NCBI RefSeq assembly: GCF_014284475.1 | Contig: NZ_WJBC01000006.1 | Span: 80,803 to 144,802 of the forward strand | Origin: Acetobacterium fimetarium | Lineage (GTDB): Bacteria; Bacillota; Clostridia; Eubacteriales; Eubacteriaceae | Direction of reading: 5' to 3' | DNA: 64,000 nt | In this document: positions 44,210 to 52,604 of the stretch, one piece after another | Numbering within the stretch: position 1 is the first letter of the stretch | Layout of the letters: every line of letters starts with the position of its first letter | The notes under the pieces: generated by a model | Database searches by the model: none | What the model was told of the DNA's origin: nothing | Seen by the model: only the letters and a program-made list of their open reading frames with translations | Made by a program: the position numbers and the translations under genes

Positions 44210-44247
44210 AAGCGCCCTTCTGTCTCGCAAAAGACATAAGGACGCTT
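44210..44247 (-). terminator. Hairpin after the Crp/Fnr gene
   Basis: AAGCGCCCTTCTGTC (44210-44224) / GACATAAGGACGCTT (44233-44247) imperfect stem about 30 bases after the Crp/Fnr stop. Its T-run is better on the plus strand; it may be a weak terminator or leader structure before the UroD-type gene. Confidence 0.5.
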
Positions 44248-44279
44248 ATTTTTGTAAATATTATTTATTTTAAGAATGT

Positions 44280-44942
44280 TTAGATGTTTTCTGAGCAGAA
44301 TCGACGCAAATTTTCCATGTTTATGACAATTATCTGGTTTCGCTGGGTATCGACGACTTTTTCTTCTCTGAGCACCTTCAGATATTTGGCCACATTGGCC
44401 CGGTTCAGCCCCACAAATTCGGCAATGGCCTGCTGCGAAAAGGGAATCCGATTTTCGTGATCGTTGGTGTTTTTTAAATAGATATAAAAGAAATTGCAGA
44501 TCTTTTCCATGCCGGTTGAAAACAACTGGTTGGCCAATTCCTGACCATTCAAAGAAACCAGTTTGATATAAGCGCGATACATGGCAATGTTCAGAGCCGG
44601 ATTGGTGTTGACATACTGCTCAAAGCCAACCCGGTTAAAGACATAGACTTCCAGATCGGTCACGGCGGTAAAGGCAAAGGATCGCATCATTTCGATCTCC
44701 CCGGGAAAATACAGGGGTGCCAGATAACCCTTGCCATAAAATGACGAGGTTTTGACATTCCCGGATTCATGAATAAAGGACCCGGACATCGTGCCGGAGG
44801 TGATATAGTACATCTCATCCATGGGTTCCCCGAATCCGCACACCGGCTCATTTTTATGATAGCGCCGGACCGAATTTTTGATCTCCGCGAAATAATCTTC
44901 AAATGCCGAAAAATCATCGGCAAAATAATATTGCAGCTCCAT
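44280..44942 (-). CDS. Crp/Fnr-family transcriptional regulator
   Basis: 220 residues. N-terminal cyclic-nucleotide-like sensor fold (about 20-135; GEPMDEMYYITSGTMSGSFI) and C-terminal Crp HTH (FSQQAIAEFVGLNRANVAKYLKVL split: AIAEFVGLNRANVAKYL). No Cys cluster of FNR type. Divergence or series: it lies upstream of the methyltransferase operon in the same direction and probably regulates it, a common layout for acetogen demethylase loci. Confidence 0.88.
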   Translation of the reverse strand: MELQYYFADDFSAFEDYFAEIKNSVRRYHKNEPVCGFGEPMDEMYYITSGTMSGSFIHESGNVKTSSFYGKGYLAPLYFPGEIEMMRSFAFTAVTDLEVYVFNRVGFEQYVNTNPALNIAMYRAYIKLVSLNGQELANQLFSTGMEKICNFFYIYLKNTNDHENRIPFSQQAIAEFVGLNRANVAKYLKVLREEKVVDTQRNQIIVINMENLRRFCSENI

Positions 44943-45086
44943 TGTATTCGGCCTTTCCTTTCTGGAAAATTAGTAATTCCTCACCTAAGATCGCCGGCTC
45001 TTTAACAATCCATTCCTGTATAGGCGGAATGGATCATAACACGAAAGCAGTTTTTTGATAAATCTTCCGACTGCCCGCGCGCCTTT

Positions 45087-46682
45087 TTACCCCTCGCGGA
45101 CAACCTTCAAATCCTGCTTCAGGCGCTTTTTCTCGCGATACATTTTTTCATCGGCCTGATTGATGATACTGTCGATGTAGTCGTTGGAGCCAGCGACAAT
45201 CGCCTCGATGCCGTGGCTGACGCTGATTTCATAGCGTCTGTTTTCACTTTCGTTGATTGTTTTGAAAGCCGTCACGATTCGCTCCCAGACCGCCTCGGCC
45301 TGATCTTCATCAAGACCATCAAAAATAATCAGAAACTCATCGCCGCCAAGACGGGCGACAAAATCGTTCGCCCGGATCTGCTCTCCGATCACCCGGGTGA
45401 TCGTCGTAATCAGTTCGTCACCGGCATCGTGGCCGAGGTAGTCATTGACGTCCTTTAAGCCATTGATATCAAGAAAACAGATCGAGACCGGACCGCTGCC
45501 TTTCTCAATGCCCTTATAGAGCTGCTTTAATTTTTCGTAGCCGGCCCGGCGGTTGTAGATGCCGGTTAAGCCATCAATTTCTGAATAATAACGGATTTCA
45601 TCATTTTTGACCTGATTGATCATCAGCACCATCGCCAGAAAAATCGAGATCAAAGCAATCAGCACCAGCGCCGGCAGATTGTTTTTCAGAACCAGCGGCA
45701 TTGTTTCAAGTAAGCTGCGGGTTGCCAGCTGACCGGCAGCGGAATCGATCGGCAGAAATGAGACCAGCTTCCAGTCGCCAGTGGCCAGGGCCAGTTTCTC
45801 GTTGCGGGCCAACGAAAAGTCGCTGTCGGTTAAAACGCTGCTATAGTGGTAAACACCGGCAGCGGTGGTCACCGTCCCTTCCGGATTTGCAGAAATGGCC
45901 GCCCAGGCCTCGGGATCGGCGTTTTTAAAACTTTGGTCAAGACGGTTGTCATACATGAAGGCAAAGGCACTCTCGGGGTTTTCACTGTTGAAGAGCCAGT
46001 AGCCATCGCTGTTGATCAGGTAGACCGCGCCCTGCGCGCCACCGGCAACGGTCTCAATCTGGCCCAGCATGTCGCTGGCCGTATAATTCAGAACCACGAC
46101 TCCCAGACGCGTCCCGCTGGCGTTTAAATACGGTGCCGCCAGGCGGATCATCGGCTTTTCAGGCAGTTCGACCTGGTCGCCCTCGACATTCAAGTCGAGC
46201 GGTGAAACATAAATCTGATCCTCAGAAAGGGCCATCGCAGCGGTAAAATAATAGCGGTCGGCTTTGTTTTGCAGCTCACTATCGGGGATTATCCGGGCGC
46301 CGTTGGCATCATAATCGATGCGGACCATTTCATTGCCATTTGCCGCAATAAAACGGATCTGATCATAGATCATTTTACGGTCGGAAAAGGCCAGCCAGTT
46401 TTCTTTGGCGACCGTGTAATCGCCAGCTTTATTGCCGAGAATCAGGGCATCACGAGCATACAACAGATCGGTCGTCAGGCGACTGAAACGATTCGAGAGG
46501 ATCAGCCGCTCGGTCTCGACAAGCTGCGCCTCGCGGGCCAGGACCGCCTGTTTTTGGGCTTCTTGCTGCTGCCAGGCAACAAACAGACTGATCCCCAAAT
46601 AGACCAGGCTGAGGCCTAAAAAGAGACTCAGCGTCAGGATGATAATGCGACGTTTTGCGTGGTTGAAGGTATGATTAATCAA
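45087..46682 (-). CDS. Membrane diguanylate cyclase with Cache sensor
   Basis: 531 residues. TM1 about 14-34, extracellular Cache-like sensor about 40-330 (FLPIDSAAGQLATRS end), TM2 about 337-358 (LPALVLIALISIFLAMVLM), GGDEF domain about 365-525 with intact ARLGGDEFLIIF and IYNRRAGYE. Makes c-di-GMP in response to an external signal. Starts at TTG 46682, six bases after AGGAG. A 31-bp segment of it is duplicated at 63105-63135. Confidence 0.9.
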   Translation of the reverse strand: MINHTFNHAKRRIIILTLSLFLGLSLVYLGISLFVAWQQQEAQKQAVLAREAQLVETERLILSNRFSRLTTDLLYARDALILGNKAGDYTVAKENWLAFSDRKMIYDQIRFIAANGNEMVRIDYDANGARIIPDSELQNKADRYYFTAAMALSEDQIYVSPLDLNVEGDQVELPEKPMIRLAAPYLNASGTRLGVVVLNYTASDMLGQIETVAGGAQGAVYLINSDGYWLFNSENPESAFAFMYDNRLDQSFKNADPEAWAAISANPEGTVTTAAGVYHYSSVLTDSDFSLARNEKLALATGDWKLVSFLPIDSAAGQLATRSLLETMPLVLKNNLPALVLIALISIFLAMVLMINQVKNDEIRYYSEIDGLTGIYNRRAGYEKLKQLYKGIEKGSGPVSICFLDINGLKDVNDYLGHDAGDELITTITRVIGEQIRANDFVARLGGDEFLIIFDGLDEDQAEAVWERIVTAFKTINESENRRYEISVSHGIEAIVAGSNDYIDSIINQADEKMYREKKRLKQDLKVVREG

Positions 46683-46809
46683 TGATTTCTCCTTATAAAT
46701 AGACTATCCCTATTTTACCGGATAACGGCGGCTTTTTCAAGTCGCCCCGAAGCCAAGCTATTCTACACCAAACTACTGAGTGAAACTGATACTGTTTCAG
46801 TGCTAGAAA

Positions 46810-47799
46810 TTAATCAATCAGATCATTCTGGAATCGTGAAAGATGCTCATAGGGAAGAATCAGTCTGCCGCGGTAGAGACCACAGCCATCGTTGATCAGG
46901 GAATTATTCACGGCTGCAAACATATTGACATCCAATTCTGATAAATCAAGCTGCTGCAGGATGATCCCTCTTTCATAGGCATCATCAAAATAAATGTTTT
47001 CACCTGTGGGAATGGCATCGCGTCTGGCCCGCTCACTTTCCTGTCTTTTTTCATAACCTAGATGATTAGCCGGACCAATCTCGGCAAAATCGTCCATTTC
47101 TTTGGTGCGAAGTTGGACTTCCACATGACAACGGGCAATGTTATCATAAAAAGTGATATGCAGTGAACGATAGCCATTCGGCTCTGAATTGGCAATATAA
47201 TCCCGATAGTACGGACATACGTTCTCTTTTAACAAGGGCGATTTTTTCTGGCCCGTCAGAGCAGACAGCTCGGCGGTGAATCCGCGTTCCTCCAGAAAAC
47301 CGGGCAACTGGTTGGCAACATCATAGAGGTATTTGATTTCTTCATCCGCGCTGGTCTCCCCTGCTTTCAGATGACATTTGGGCAGCGAAATCACGATTCG
47401 GTAGGCAATCAGATCACGGAAACAGTTTAACGCGTTTTTCAGTTCTGGAAGCGAAGGATAATTGCCGTATTGCGTATAATACTCGTGAATATACTCAACA
47501 ATGTATCCGTTGAACTTTGCTTCGGCGCGAATCAGCGATTTAATGCGACCCTTAAACGTAAAGGCCAGAAAAGGATAGTCATTGGCCATCAGTTTATAGA
47601 ATTCCCGAATCCGCTGCGATTGCGAAGTCAAAAAATCGTTGTGCTCCAAAAGTTCCGCAATTTGCAGCAGAAAATTACAATGTAACAGATCAATCTGATT
47701 ATTGCTTTCTTTCGCCGACTGTTTCAAATCCTCAGAATACCTTTGTAAAATCTTAAGCACGGTATCCCCTGAGTATAAATAATCATTTAATTTTTTCAT
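46810..47799 (-). CDS. RelA/SpoT-domain alarmone synthetase-like protein
   Basis: 329 residues. RelA/SpoT nucleotidyltransferase motifs are present in order: FKGRIKSLIRAEAKF (basic ATP site), FRDLIAYRIVISLP, EPNGYRSLHITFYD, HVEVQLRTKEMDDFAE. No HD hydrolase, TGS or ACT domain, so it is of small alarmone synthetase or toxSAS type but longer than usual (200-260). It may make (p)ppGpp-like nucleotides or pyrophosphorylate tRNA. No antitoxin-like gene overlaps. AAGGAA before ATG. Confidence 0.82.
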   Translation of the reverse strand: MKKLNDYLYSGDTVLKILQRYSEDLKQSAKESNNQIDLLHCNFLLQIAELLEHNDFLTSQSQRIREFYKLMANDYPFLAFTFKGRIKSLIRAEAKFNGYIVEYIHEYYTQYGNYPSLPELKNALNCFRDLIAYRIVISLPKCHLKAGETSADEEIKYLYDVANQLPGFLEERGFTAELSALTGQKKSPLLKENVCPYYRDYIANSEPNGYRSLHITFYDNIARCHVEVQLRTKEMDDFAEIGPANHLGYEKRQESERARRDAIPTGENIYFDDAYERGIILQQLDLSELDVNMFAAVNNSLINDGCGLYRGRLILPYEHLSRFQNDLID

Positions 47800-48106
47800 A
47801 ATTCACTTCCTTATTGCCAAGCGTAGAATTAGAGCCTTCACATAACTATCTCAATTTCCTGTATATGCATTTTATAACTTTCAACACAAATCCAATTCAA
47901 ATTATATCACGGCATCTGCTATTTGTATTGCTAAAATAATCCCTGTCGCAGCAGTTTTGTGTCCGTTTGAAAATTCCATCATGTCACCGTTACAAATCGA
48001 AATCTGTTGTTCATTATACAACTGTTTACATCGTTAATTGAGATCGCTTGACAAGGCGAAACTTCTGTAATATGGTTTTATATATGCTCAGACTGGAGGT
48101 AATGAT
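47800..48106. other. Divergent intergenic region
   Basis: About 300 bases between the alarmone-synthetase-like gene (minus) and the DUF3795 gene (plus). Apart from the DUF3795 promoter no structure is seen. Confidence 0.55.
48048..48076 (+). promoter_or_regulatory. Sigma-70-type promoter of the DUF3795 gene
   Basis: TTGACA (48048-48053), 17-base spacer, TATGGT (48071-48076), about 30 bases before the ATG at 48107. Confidence 0.6.
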
Positions 48107-48559
48107 ATGGAAGAAAATCTAATTGCGCCTTGTGGCATGAATTGCAGCTTGTGTATCGCCTATCAAATGATGAAAGATGATTTAAAAAAACAGGGGTTTC
48201 ATCGGAAATACTGCCCCGGCTGCATTCCCAGAGGTGAAAACTGTACCCATATGGGCGATCAGTGTGAGTTGCTCAAAAACGGGCGGGTTCGTTTCTGTTA
48301 TGAATGCCGTGATTTTCCCTGCAAGCGGCTAAAGGGACTGGATAAGCGTTATCGGACCAAATATCATATGAGCATGATTGAAAACCTGAAAGATATTCAG
48401 AAAAACGGGATGGCAGCTTTTCTGAAAAGCGAAAAAGAGCGATGGGCATGTCCCAGATGCGGCAATCCTATTTGCTGTCATAACGGACTCTGTCTCCGGT
48501 GTGATCTCGAGATTTTGCAAAAGAATAAGCGCTACCGCTGGGATGATGAGGAACGCTGA
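48107..48559 (+). CDS. DUF3795 Cys-rich protein
   Basis: 150 residues with the DUF3795 start pattern APCGMNCSLCIAYQM, then CPGC, RFCYECRDFPCKRL and a C-terminal zinc-ribbon-like CPRCGNPICCHNGLCLRCD. Likely binds zinc or Fe-S; function unknown. GGAGG seven bases before ATG. Confidence 0.85.
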   Translation: MEENLIAPCGMNCSLCIAYQMMKDDLKKQGFHRKYCPGCIPRGENCTHMGDQCELLKNGRVRFCYECRDFPCKRLKGLDKRYRTKYHMSMIENLKDIQKNGMAAFLKSEKERWACPRCGNPICCHNGLCLRCDLEILQKNKRYRWDDEER

Positions 48560-48738
48560 TTGAACACGAGACTGCGTTCAGACAAACAACGCGTATAACC
48601 TGAGAAGGCTCCACGCTTGACAAAGTATGATTGCTTAGCACTTTACTTTATGAAGCCAACAAAAAGCAACTGTTATTTCGAATTTTTGCTGTGATTTGAA
48701 TTATTCAAATGATTTATATGAAAAACAGACTTGTCCTT

Positions 48739-48752
48739 GTTGCAATTGCAAC
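48739..48752. promoter_or_regulatory. Perfect palindrome upstream of the cupin gene
   Basis: GTTGCAATTGCAAC, a 14-bp perfect dyad about 25 bases before a TATAAT -10 box (48776-48781). Position over or upstream of -35 suggests a regulator site. Confidence 0.5.
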
Positions 48753-48839
48753 ATAACCGATGAAGTTCTATATGATATAATAAACTAAAGACAGCGTTTA
48801 GAATCACATGATCAAATAATATTCAGGAGGTACTCTGTT

Positions 48840-49154
48840 ATGGTTGAACAGATATTTAAATTAGCCAGAGGTAATGAAAAGGCGGTGGAGAAAGTGATAT
48901 TCGATGAAAATCTTCACTATCTGCACATGGTATTTAACAAAGGCGAGGGTTTACCTGAGCATTTTTCCAATTCAAACGTCTACATGACAGTAGTTCGCGG
49001 CAAGCTCTCCATCGGTTTGGACGACCAGAATAACCACGAATACGAAGCGGGTTCACTTCTAAAGATTCCCTTTCAAACCAAAATGAATGTCAAAAACTTG
49101 CACGATGAAACCCTGGAGTTAATTGTTGTCAAGGCTCCTGCGCCAACGAAATAA
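48840..49154 (+). CDS. Small cupin-domain protein
   Basis: 104 residues, a single cupin barrel. Motif 1 is degenerate (GEGLPEHFSNSNVYMTVVRGKLSIGL, i.e. GEGLPEHFSNS...VVRGKLSIG) and motif 2 GSLLKIPFQTKMNVKN lacks the usual His, so metal binding is doubtful. AGGAGG nine bases before ATG. Likely a small-molecule sensor or stabiliser. Confidence 0.8.
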   Translation: MVEQIFKLARGNEKAVEKVIFDENLHYLHMVFNKGEGLPEHFSNSNVYMTVVRGKLSIGLDDQNNHEYEAGSLLKIPFQTKMNVKNLHDETLELIVVKAPAPTK

Positions 49155-49186
49155 GCGCCCATAACCGGAAGCAAGACAAAATCACA

Positions 49187-49226
49187 AGCCAGGCACTCTG
49201 CTCAACGGGACGCAGTGTGCCTGGCT
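49187..49226 (+). terminator. Hairpin terminator after the cupin gene
   Basis: AGCCAGGCAC (49187-49196) / GTGCCTGGCT (49217-49226) perfect stem with CTGC/GCAG inner pairing; followed by only a short T-run. It lies between convergent genes. Confidence 0.7.
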
Positions 49227-49255
49227 TTGTTGCACTGTCAGCGATGTTCGCAAAA

Positions 49256-49588
49256 TTAGTGCGTATAATCCAGGTACTTAATATGTTCCGGTAAATCCTT
49301 TTGTATCAGTTCTTTCATCTTTTTGGCAAAAGGACAGGGATAGCCGATCGGATTGCCGCGCTGAATGCAGGATGCAAAAGCGATGGTATCGGCGCCTCTT
49401 TTTACCAGTTCCCGCGCCCGTAAAACAGCTTTTTTACCGGGACATCCTCCGCAGTTGATGAAACCTACGATTTCAATATCTTCTTCAATGCCCTCAAAGG
49501 CACCTTTTTTTTCTTTGATAAACTTGAAATCAGTCGTTCCGGGACAGTAATCCTCGGTCTGCATACATCTGATCAATCCAACTTTCAT
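49256..49588 (-). CDS. CGGC-domain protein
   Basis: 110 residues. Carries the FINCGGCPGKKAV motif naming the family plus CMQTEDYCPG and ASCIQRGNPIGYPCPFA, a pattern thought to bind metal or Fe-S. GAGG six bases before ATG 49588 (MKVGLIRC) favours this start over 49594. Confidence 0.83.
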   Translation of the reverse strand: MKVGLIRCMQTEDYCPGTTDFKFIKEKKGAFEGIEEDIEIVGFINCGGCPGKKAVLRARELVKRGADTIAFASCIQRGNPIGYPCPFAKKMKELIQKDLPEHIKYLDYTH

Positions 49589-49843
49589 AACCATACCTCG
49601 TTTCTTCGATTGATTTTATAAACTTTATTGTACCATAAAGTACAAAAGCCACCTCATCTGTTTATTGTAAAATAAAAATGTAGCAAGTTACAAAAATCAT
49701 TGTCAAATACTCCATTTCCAATGTTGATCTTCATTAATTTAGAAATTTAGATATTGTGACCTTCCTAATTGAATTGTTCATTCAAGGGGTAAATAAACGC
49801 ACTGTAAATATCAATTATTTTGAAGTGATCAGCCAAGTCCTCT

Positions 49844-50110
49844 TTAGATATCATTTCTTGGTTCTTTAGATATCATAATTTCAATACAGTTTTTCAGGGT
49901 ATCATCAAATTCACTCTCAATCATTCCAAATCCATATAAGAAATATTGATCATAATTTTCTGGCACATCTTTAATACTTTTATAATTTTCATAATCTAAA
50001 GTTTCTTTTCTACATATGGATACTCGGTCAATACGCGAGCAAAATTTTCTTATTGTTCCAAATAAAATATCATTATTCTTCATAGCATTAATCATCCCTT
50101 TCATATACAT
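49844..50110 (-). CDS. Hypothetical 80-88 residue protein
   Basis: Up to 88 residues, acidic, no motif recognised (NDILFGTIRKFCSRIDRVSI, GFGMIESEFDDTLKN). Several in-frame ATGs (50110, 50104, 50095, 50083) and a GAAAGGG between them leave the start open. It follows a phosphoesterase gene by six bases at most and begins the AT-rich island's left edge. Confidence 0.5.
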   Translation of the reverse strand: MYMKGMINAMKNNDILFGTIRKFCSRIDRVSICRKETLDYENYKSIKDVPENYDQYFLYGFGMIESEFDDTLKNCIEIMISKEPRNDI

Positions 50111-50116
50111 CAGAAA

Positions 50117-50815
50117 CTAAAAATCATCCAAATATTCAAAGTTTTCATAAAGGCAAGAGTACTGTCCCATATTTTTCTCAGTATGAAAATGCCCAAAGAA
50201 CCAGCGATCATAATCAAGTTTTTTTTCGATCTCATCTAACCATTCTTCGGTCGAGCGATCAACCGCATTATCATCAATATTCGGCAAAAACGATTCAAAT
50301 GGTATAAACTTTTCCGGACAAGTATGTGATAAAACAAAGTCAATTCGCCAGTTTACCTGCTCTAGTTGAGATTCAACAAATGACTTTACATATTCATCCG
50401 GTTGTTCGGATTCAAACCAGGCTAACCCTTGCCGCAATCGATAATACTTGTCGACGCTGTATGCGCCACCAATAGCGATGGCTTTTGCACCATCCAAGTC
50501 ATAGATTTCTCCATCAGAAGCAAACAGAAGATTGGGGTATTCCTCTTCAAAATAGACCATTCCACCATGCCATTTTTTATCCAGATAGGTCTGGATATTT
50601 TCAGGCCGCTCTTCATGGTTCCCATGAATAATAAGCAACGTAAGCGGCAGTTGCGCCAATTCTTCTTTTAAATATTGGTCAGCTTCTGAAAGGTGATAAT
50701 TAATTCCAGCATCACCAAGAATAATCATGATATCATTGGTGGTCGTACCGTACTCAAAGCAAAATTCAGCAATTCTGCTAAAATCACCATGTGTATCTCC
50801 TGTGATATAGATCAT
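50117..50815 (-). CDS. Calcineurin-like metallophosphoesterase 1
   Basis: 232 residues, full MPE motif set: GDTHGD (I), LGDAGIN (II), HGNHEE (III), LSHTCP (IV), FGHFHTEKN (V), so the dinuclear metal site should be intact. Closely resembles the fifth phosphoesterase here (56094-56777) in length and layout. Cytoplasmic; substrates in this family range from nucleotides and cyclic dinucleotides to RNA ends and phosphoproteins. GGGGG before ATG. Confidence 0.87.
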   Translation of the reverse strand: MIYITGDTHGDFSRIAEFCFEYGTTTNDIMIILGDAGINYHLSEADQYLKEELAQLPLTLLIIHGNHEERPENIQTYLDKKWHGGMVYFEEEYPNLLFASDGEIYDLDGAKAIAIGGAYSVDKYYRLRQGLAWFESEQPDEYVKSFVESQLEQVNWRIDFVLSHTCPEKFIPFESFLPNIDDNAVDRSTEEWLDEIEKKLDYDRWFFGHFHTEKNMGQYSCLYENFEYLDDF

Positions 50816-50891
50816 AAATCCCCCTTAATTATTATCGGATTAAGTAATTTATCAACAAAACAACAAAATTTTCCGAAATGCACTTGCAGGT

Positions 50892-51311
50892 TTACTTGCT
50901 TAAAATTTCGAATGCTTTTTTGTATTTTTCGGTTCGCTTATTATCTTTATCCGTCGGATTTTCAATCCGACTCATATCCATATTATGTTTTAAGTCTTCG
51001 ACTTTAACCGCTCTTGCCAGCGGATTCGTTTTGATGGGTTCGATATAGTCCATGTAGGGTTCCCATTTTGGTTTTGATAGCAATTCAACTGCTTCAACAA
51101 CGTCATAAGGAATCCCCATGTCATGCAAAGTTGCGGCATCAAAATCGGTATCCTCAATTACGTCATGCAAAAGTGCAACAGCTACCTTCTTTTCATCTTC
51201 AAATGCGAGGGCAACCTGTTTAGGATGTTCAATATACGGTCTGCCCGCTTTGTCAATTTGACCAGCATGCGCTTTTTCAGCGATTTCCAGAGCTAATTCT
51301 GCTAAACTCAT
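50892..51311 (-). CDS. HD-domain alarmone hydrolase-like protein
   Basis: 139 residues, SpoT/MESH1-like HD fold: KAHAGQIDKAGRPYIEHP, VALLHDVIEDTD (HD ligands), RAVKVEDLKHNMDMSRI (the second conserved Asp/His/Asn region). May hydrolyse (p)ppGpp or related nucleotides. Its ATG overlaps the preceding stop (ATGA, 51308-51311), AAGGAG four bases upstream. Confidence 0.85.
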   Translation of the reverse strand: MSLAELALEIAEKAHAGQIDKAGRPYIEHPKQVALAFEDEKKVAVALLHDVIEDTDFDAATLHDMGIPYDVVEAVELLSKPKWEPYMDYIEPIKTNPLARAVKVEDLKHNMDMSRIENPTDKDNKRTEKYKKAFEILSK

Positions 51312-51700
51312 TTTTCTCCTTCGTATGATAAACGATCTTCTGTTCCCTGTTTAACTAACTTGTAAATCATAACAAGTTCCTGTTTGCTATATTGTTCTAT
51401 GTGTTCTTCTGAAAGCGAAAATATTTCAGCGTCATTATATGCATCTATAAAGACAGCTGCTATAGTATGCTCATGGGTTTCAGATCCATTGATATTGTAA
51501 TGATAAATCGGTCCATAACAAACACTTTCACTGCAGACATATTCTGCACATCCCCGTTCAGTTATTATTTTGGGATTGACATAAGCGTCATGTCTTTGAT
51601 CATAATAAATTTTCGGCATGCAGTTAAAATATTTTCTTTTGAAGTAATGCTCTTCCAAAGCACGTCTTGCTTCCCAGTAGTATTTACAGATTCTATCCAT
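51308..51700 (-). CDS. Hypothetical protein coupled to the HD protein
   Basis: 130 residues, aromatic-rich (YYWEARRALEEHYFKRKYF), with Cys at CAEYVCSESVCYG; no family recognised. Overlaps the HD gene by four bases, so the two are co-translated and probably work together. The ribosome site is weak. Confidence 0.65.
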   Translation of the reverse strand: MDRICKYYWEARRALEEHYFKRKYFNCMPKIYYDQRHDAYVNPKIITERGCAEYVCSESVCYGPIYHYNINGSETHEHTIAAVFIDAYNDAEIFSLSEEHIEQYSKQELVMIYKLVKQGTEDRLSYEGEK

Positions 51701-51746
51701 ATTTTTCCATTTTTCATTCTTTCCTTGCGATATACATCGTTCCCTG

Positions 51747-52580
51747 CTAATTCAATGCTTTTAAATTACCTCTTATTTGCAATCTTGTTTCCCGTGTATA
51801 GTTGAGGTGTTTGTCTTCAGTAGTTTCTTCTTCTAATTCATAATAGTTTCTGTTTTTTTCGTCGTAGGCAAGCACAAGCAAATTTCCGGTCTGCTCAACT
51901 GCTCCATCGATAAAATAGTGACTCTCTCCATCATAATAGATTCCTTTAAAATTTTGATTTTCAGCTATTGATGAGGCAGCAACATGTCCAGAAACGATGT
52001 CTTTATAGAATTTTCCTGTTGTTAGTGGATATTTGCCTGTAAACATATCGTCCGGTGTTGTGGATTTCCATAATTCACCGGACTCCTCATCAATTCCAGC
52101 ATGCGTGAAGATTGTTCCAGTTTCGGGGGATTCCCAATAATTGGGTAGTTTCCGGAGCCATGCGATCAGCTCAGGATCATTTGATTTTATGGATTCTCTA
52201 ATAAAATCATAGATCACATTCAATCGCCCATTAAAGGCCATTTCTTGAATTTTGGCCATCTGTTCACTATCAAGAAACGTTCGGCTAGTCAATAGATTGG
52301 TGTCTTCAGGAAGCCACTCGTTACTTTCTCCGTCAAGAAACTGTAAAAACCACGACTCATGATTGCCCTTTAAAACAATAATATTTTCAGATCCAATCGA
52401 TTGCTGGAGGCTAAAAATTAATTCTAGAACTTTTTTACTGTTGAGTCCCCTATCTAAATAATCACCAAGCAAAATCAGCTGATTATCGCCAGATATAAAT
52501 GGCTCAAGGTTTCCGAGTTGATCAATACGTCCATAAAGCTCTCTATAGTGAGCATGAATGTCAGAAATGGAATAAATCAT
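51747..52580 (-). CDS. Metallophosphoesterase 2 (PPP Ser/Thr phosphatase-like)
   Basis: 277 residues. Motifs SDIHAH, LGDYLDRG, LKGNHES, THAGID, VSGHVA fit the bacterial PPP phosphatase/Ap4A-hydrolase branch. Very similar in architecture to 54426-55223, including the C-terminal YFIDGA.E.TGNL (substrate-pocket) phrase. Possible substrates are phosphoproteins or dinucleoside polyphosphates. Confidence 0.87.
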   Translation of the reverse strand: MIYSISDIHAHYRELYGRIDQLGNLEPFISGDNQLILLGDYLDRGLNSKKVLELIFSLQQSIGSENIIVLKGNHESWFLQFLDGESNEWLPEDTNLLTSRTFLDSEQMAKIQEMAFNGRLNVIYDFIRESIKSNDPELIAWLRKLPNYWESPETGTIFTHAGIDEESGELWKSTTPDDMFTGKYPLTTGKFYKDIVSGHVAASSIAENQNFKGIYYDGESHYFIDGAVEQTGNLLVLAYDEKNRNYYELEEETTEDKHLNYTRETRLQIRGNLKALN

Positions 52581-52604
52581 TTAAATATCCTTTCATTCAG
52601 AATA

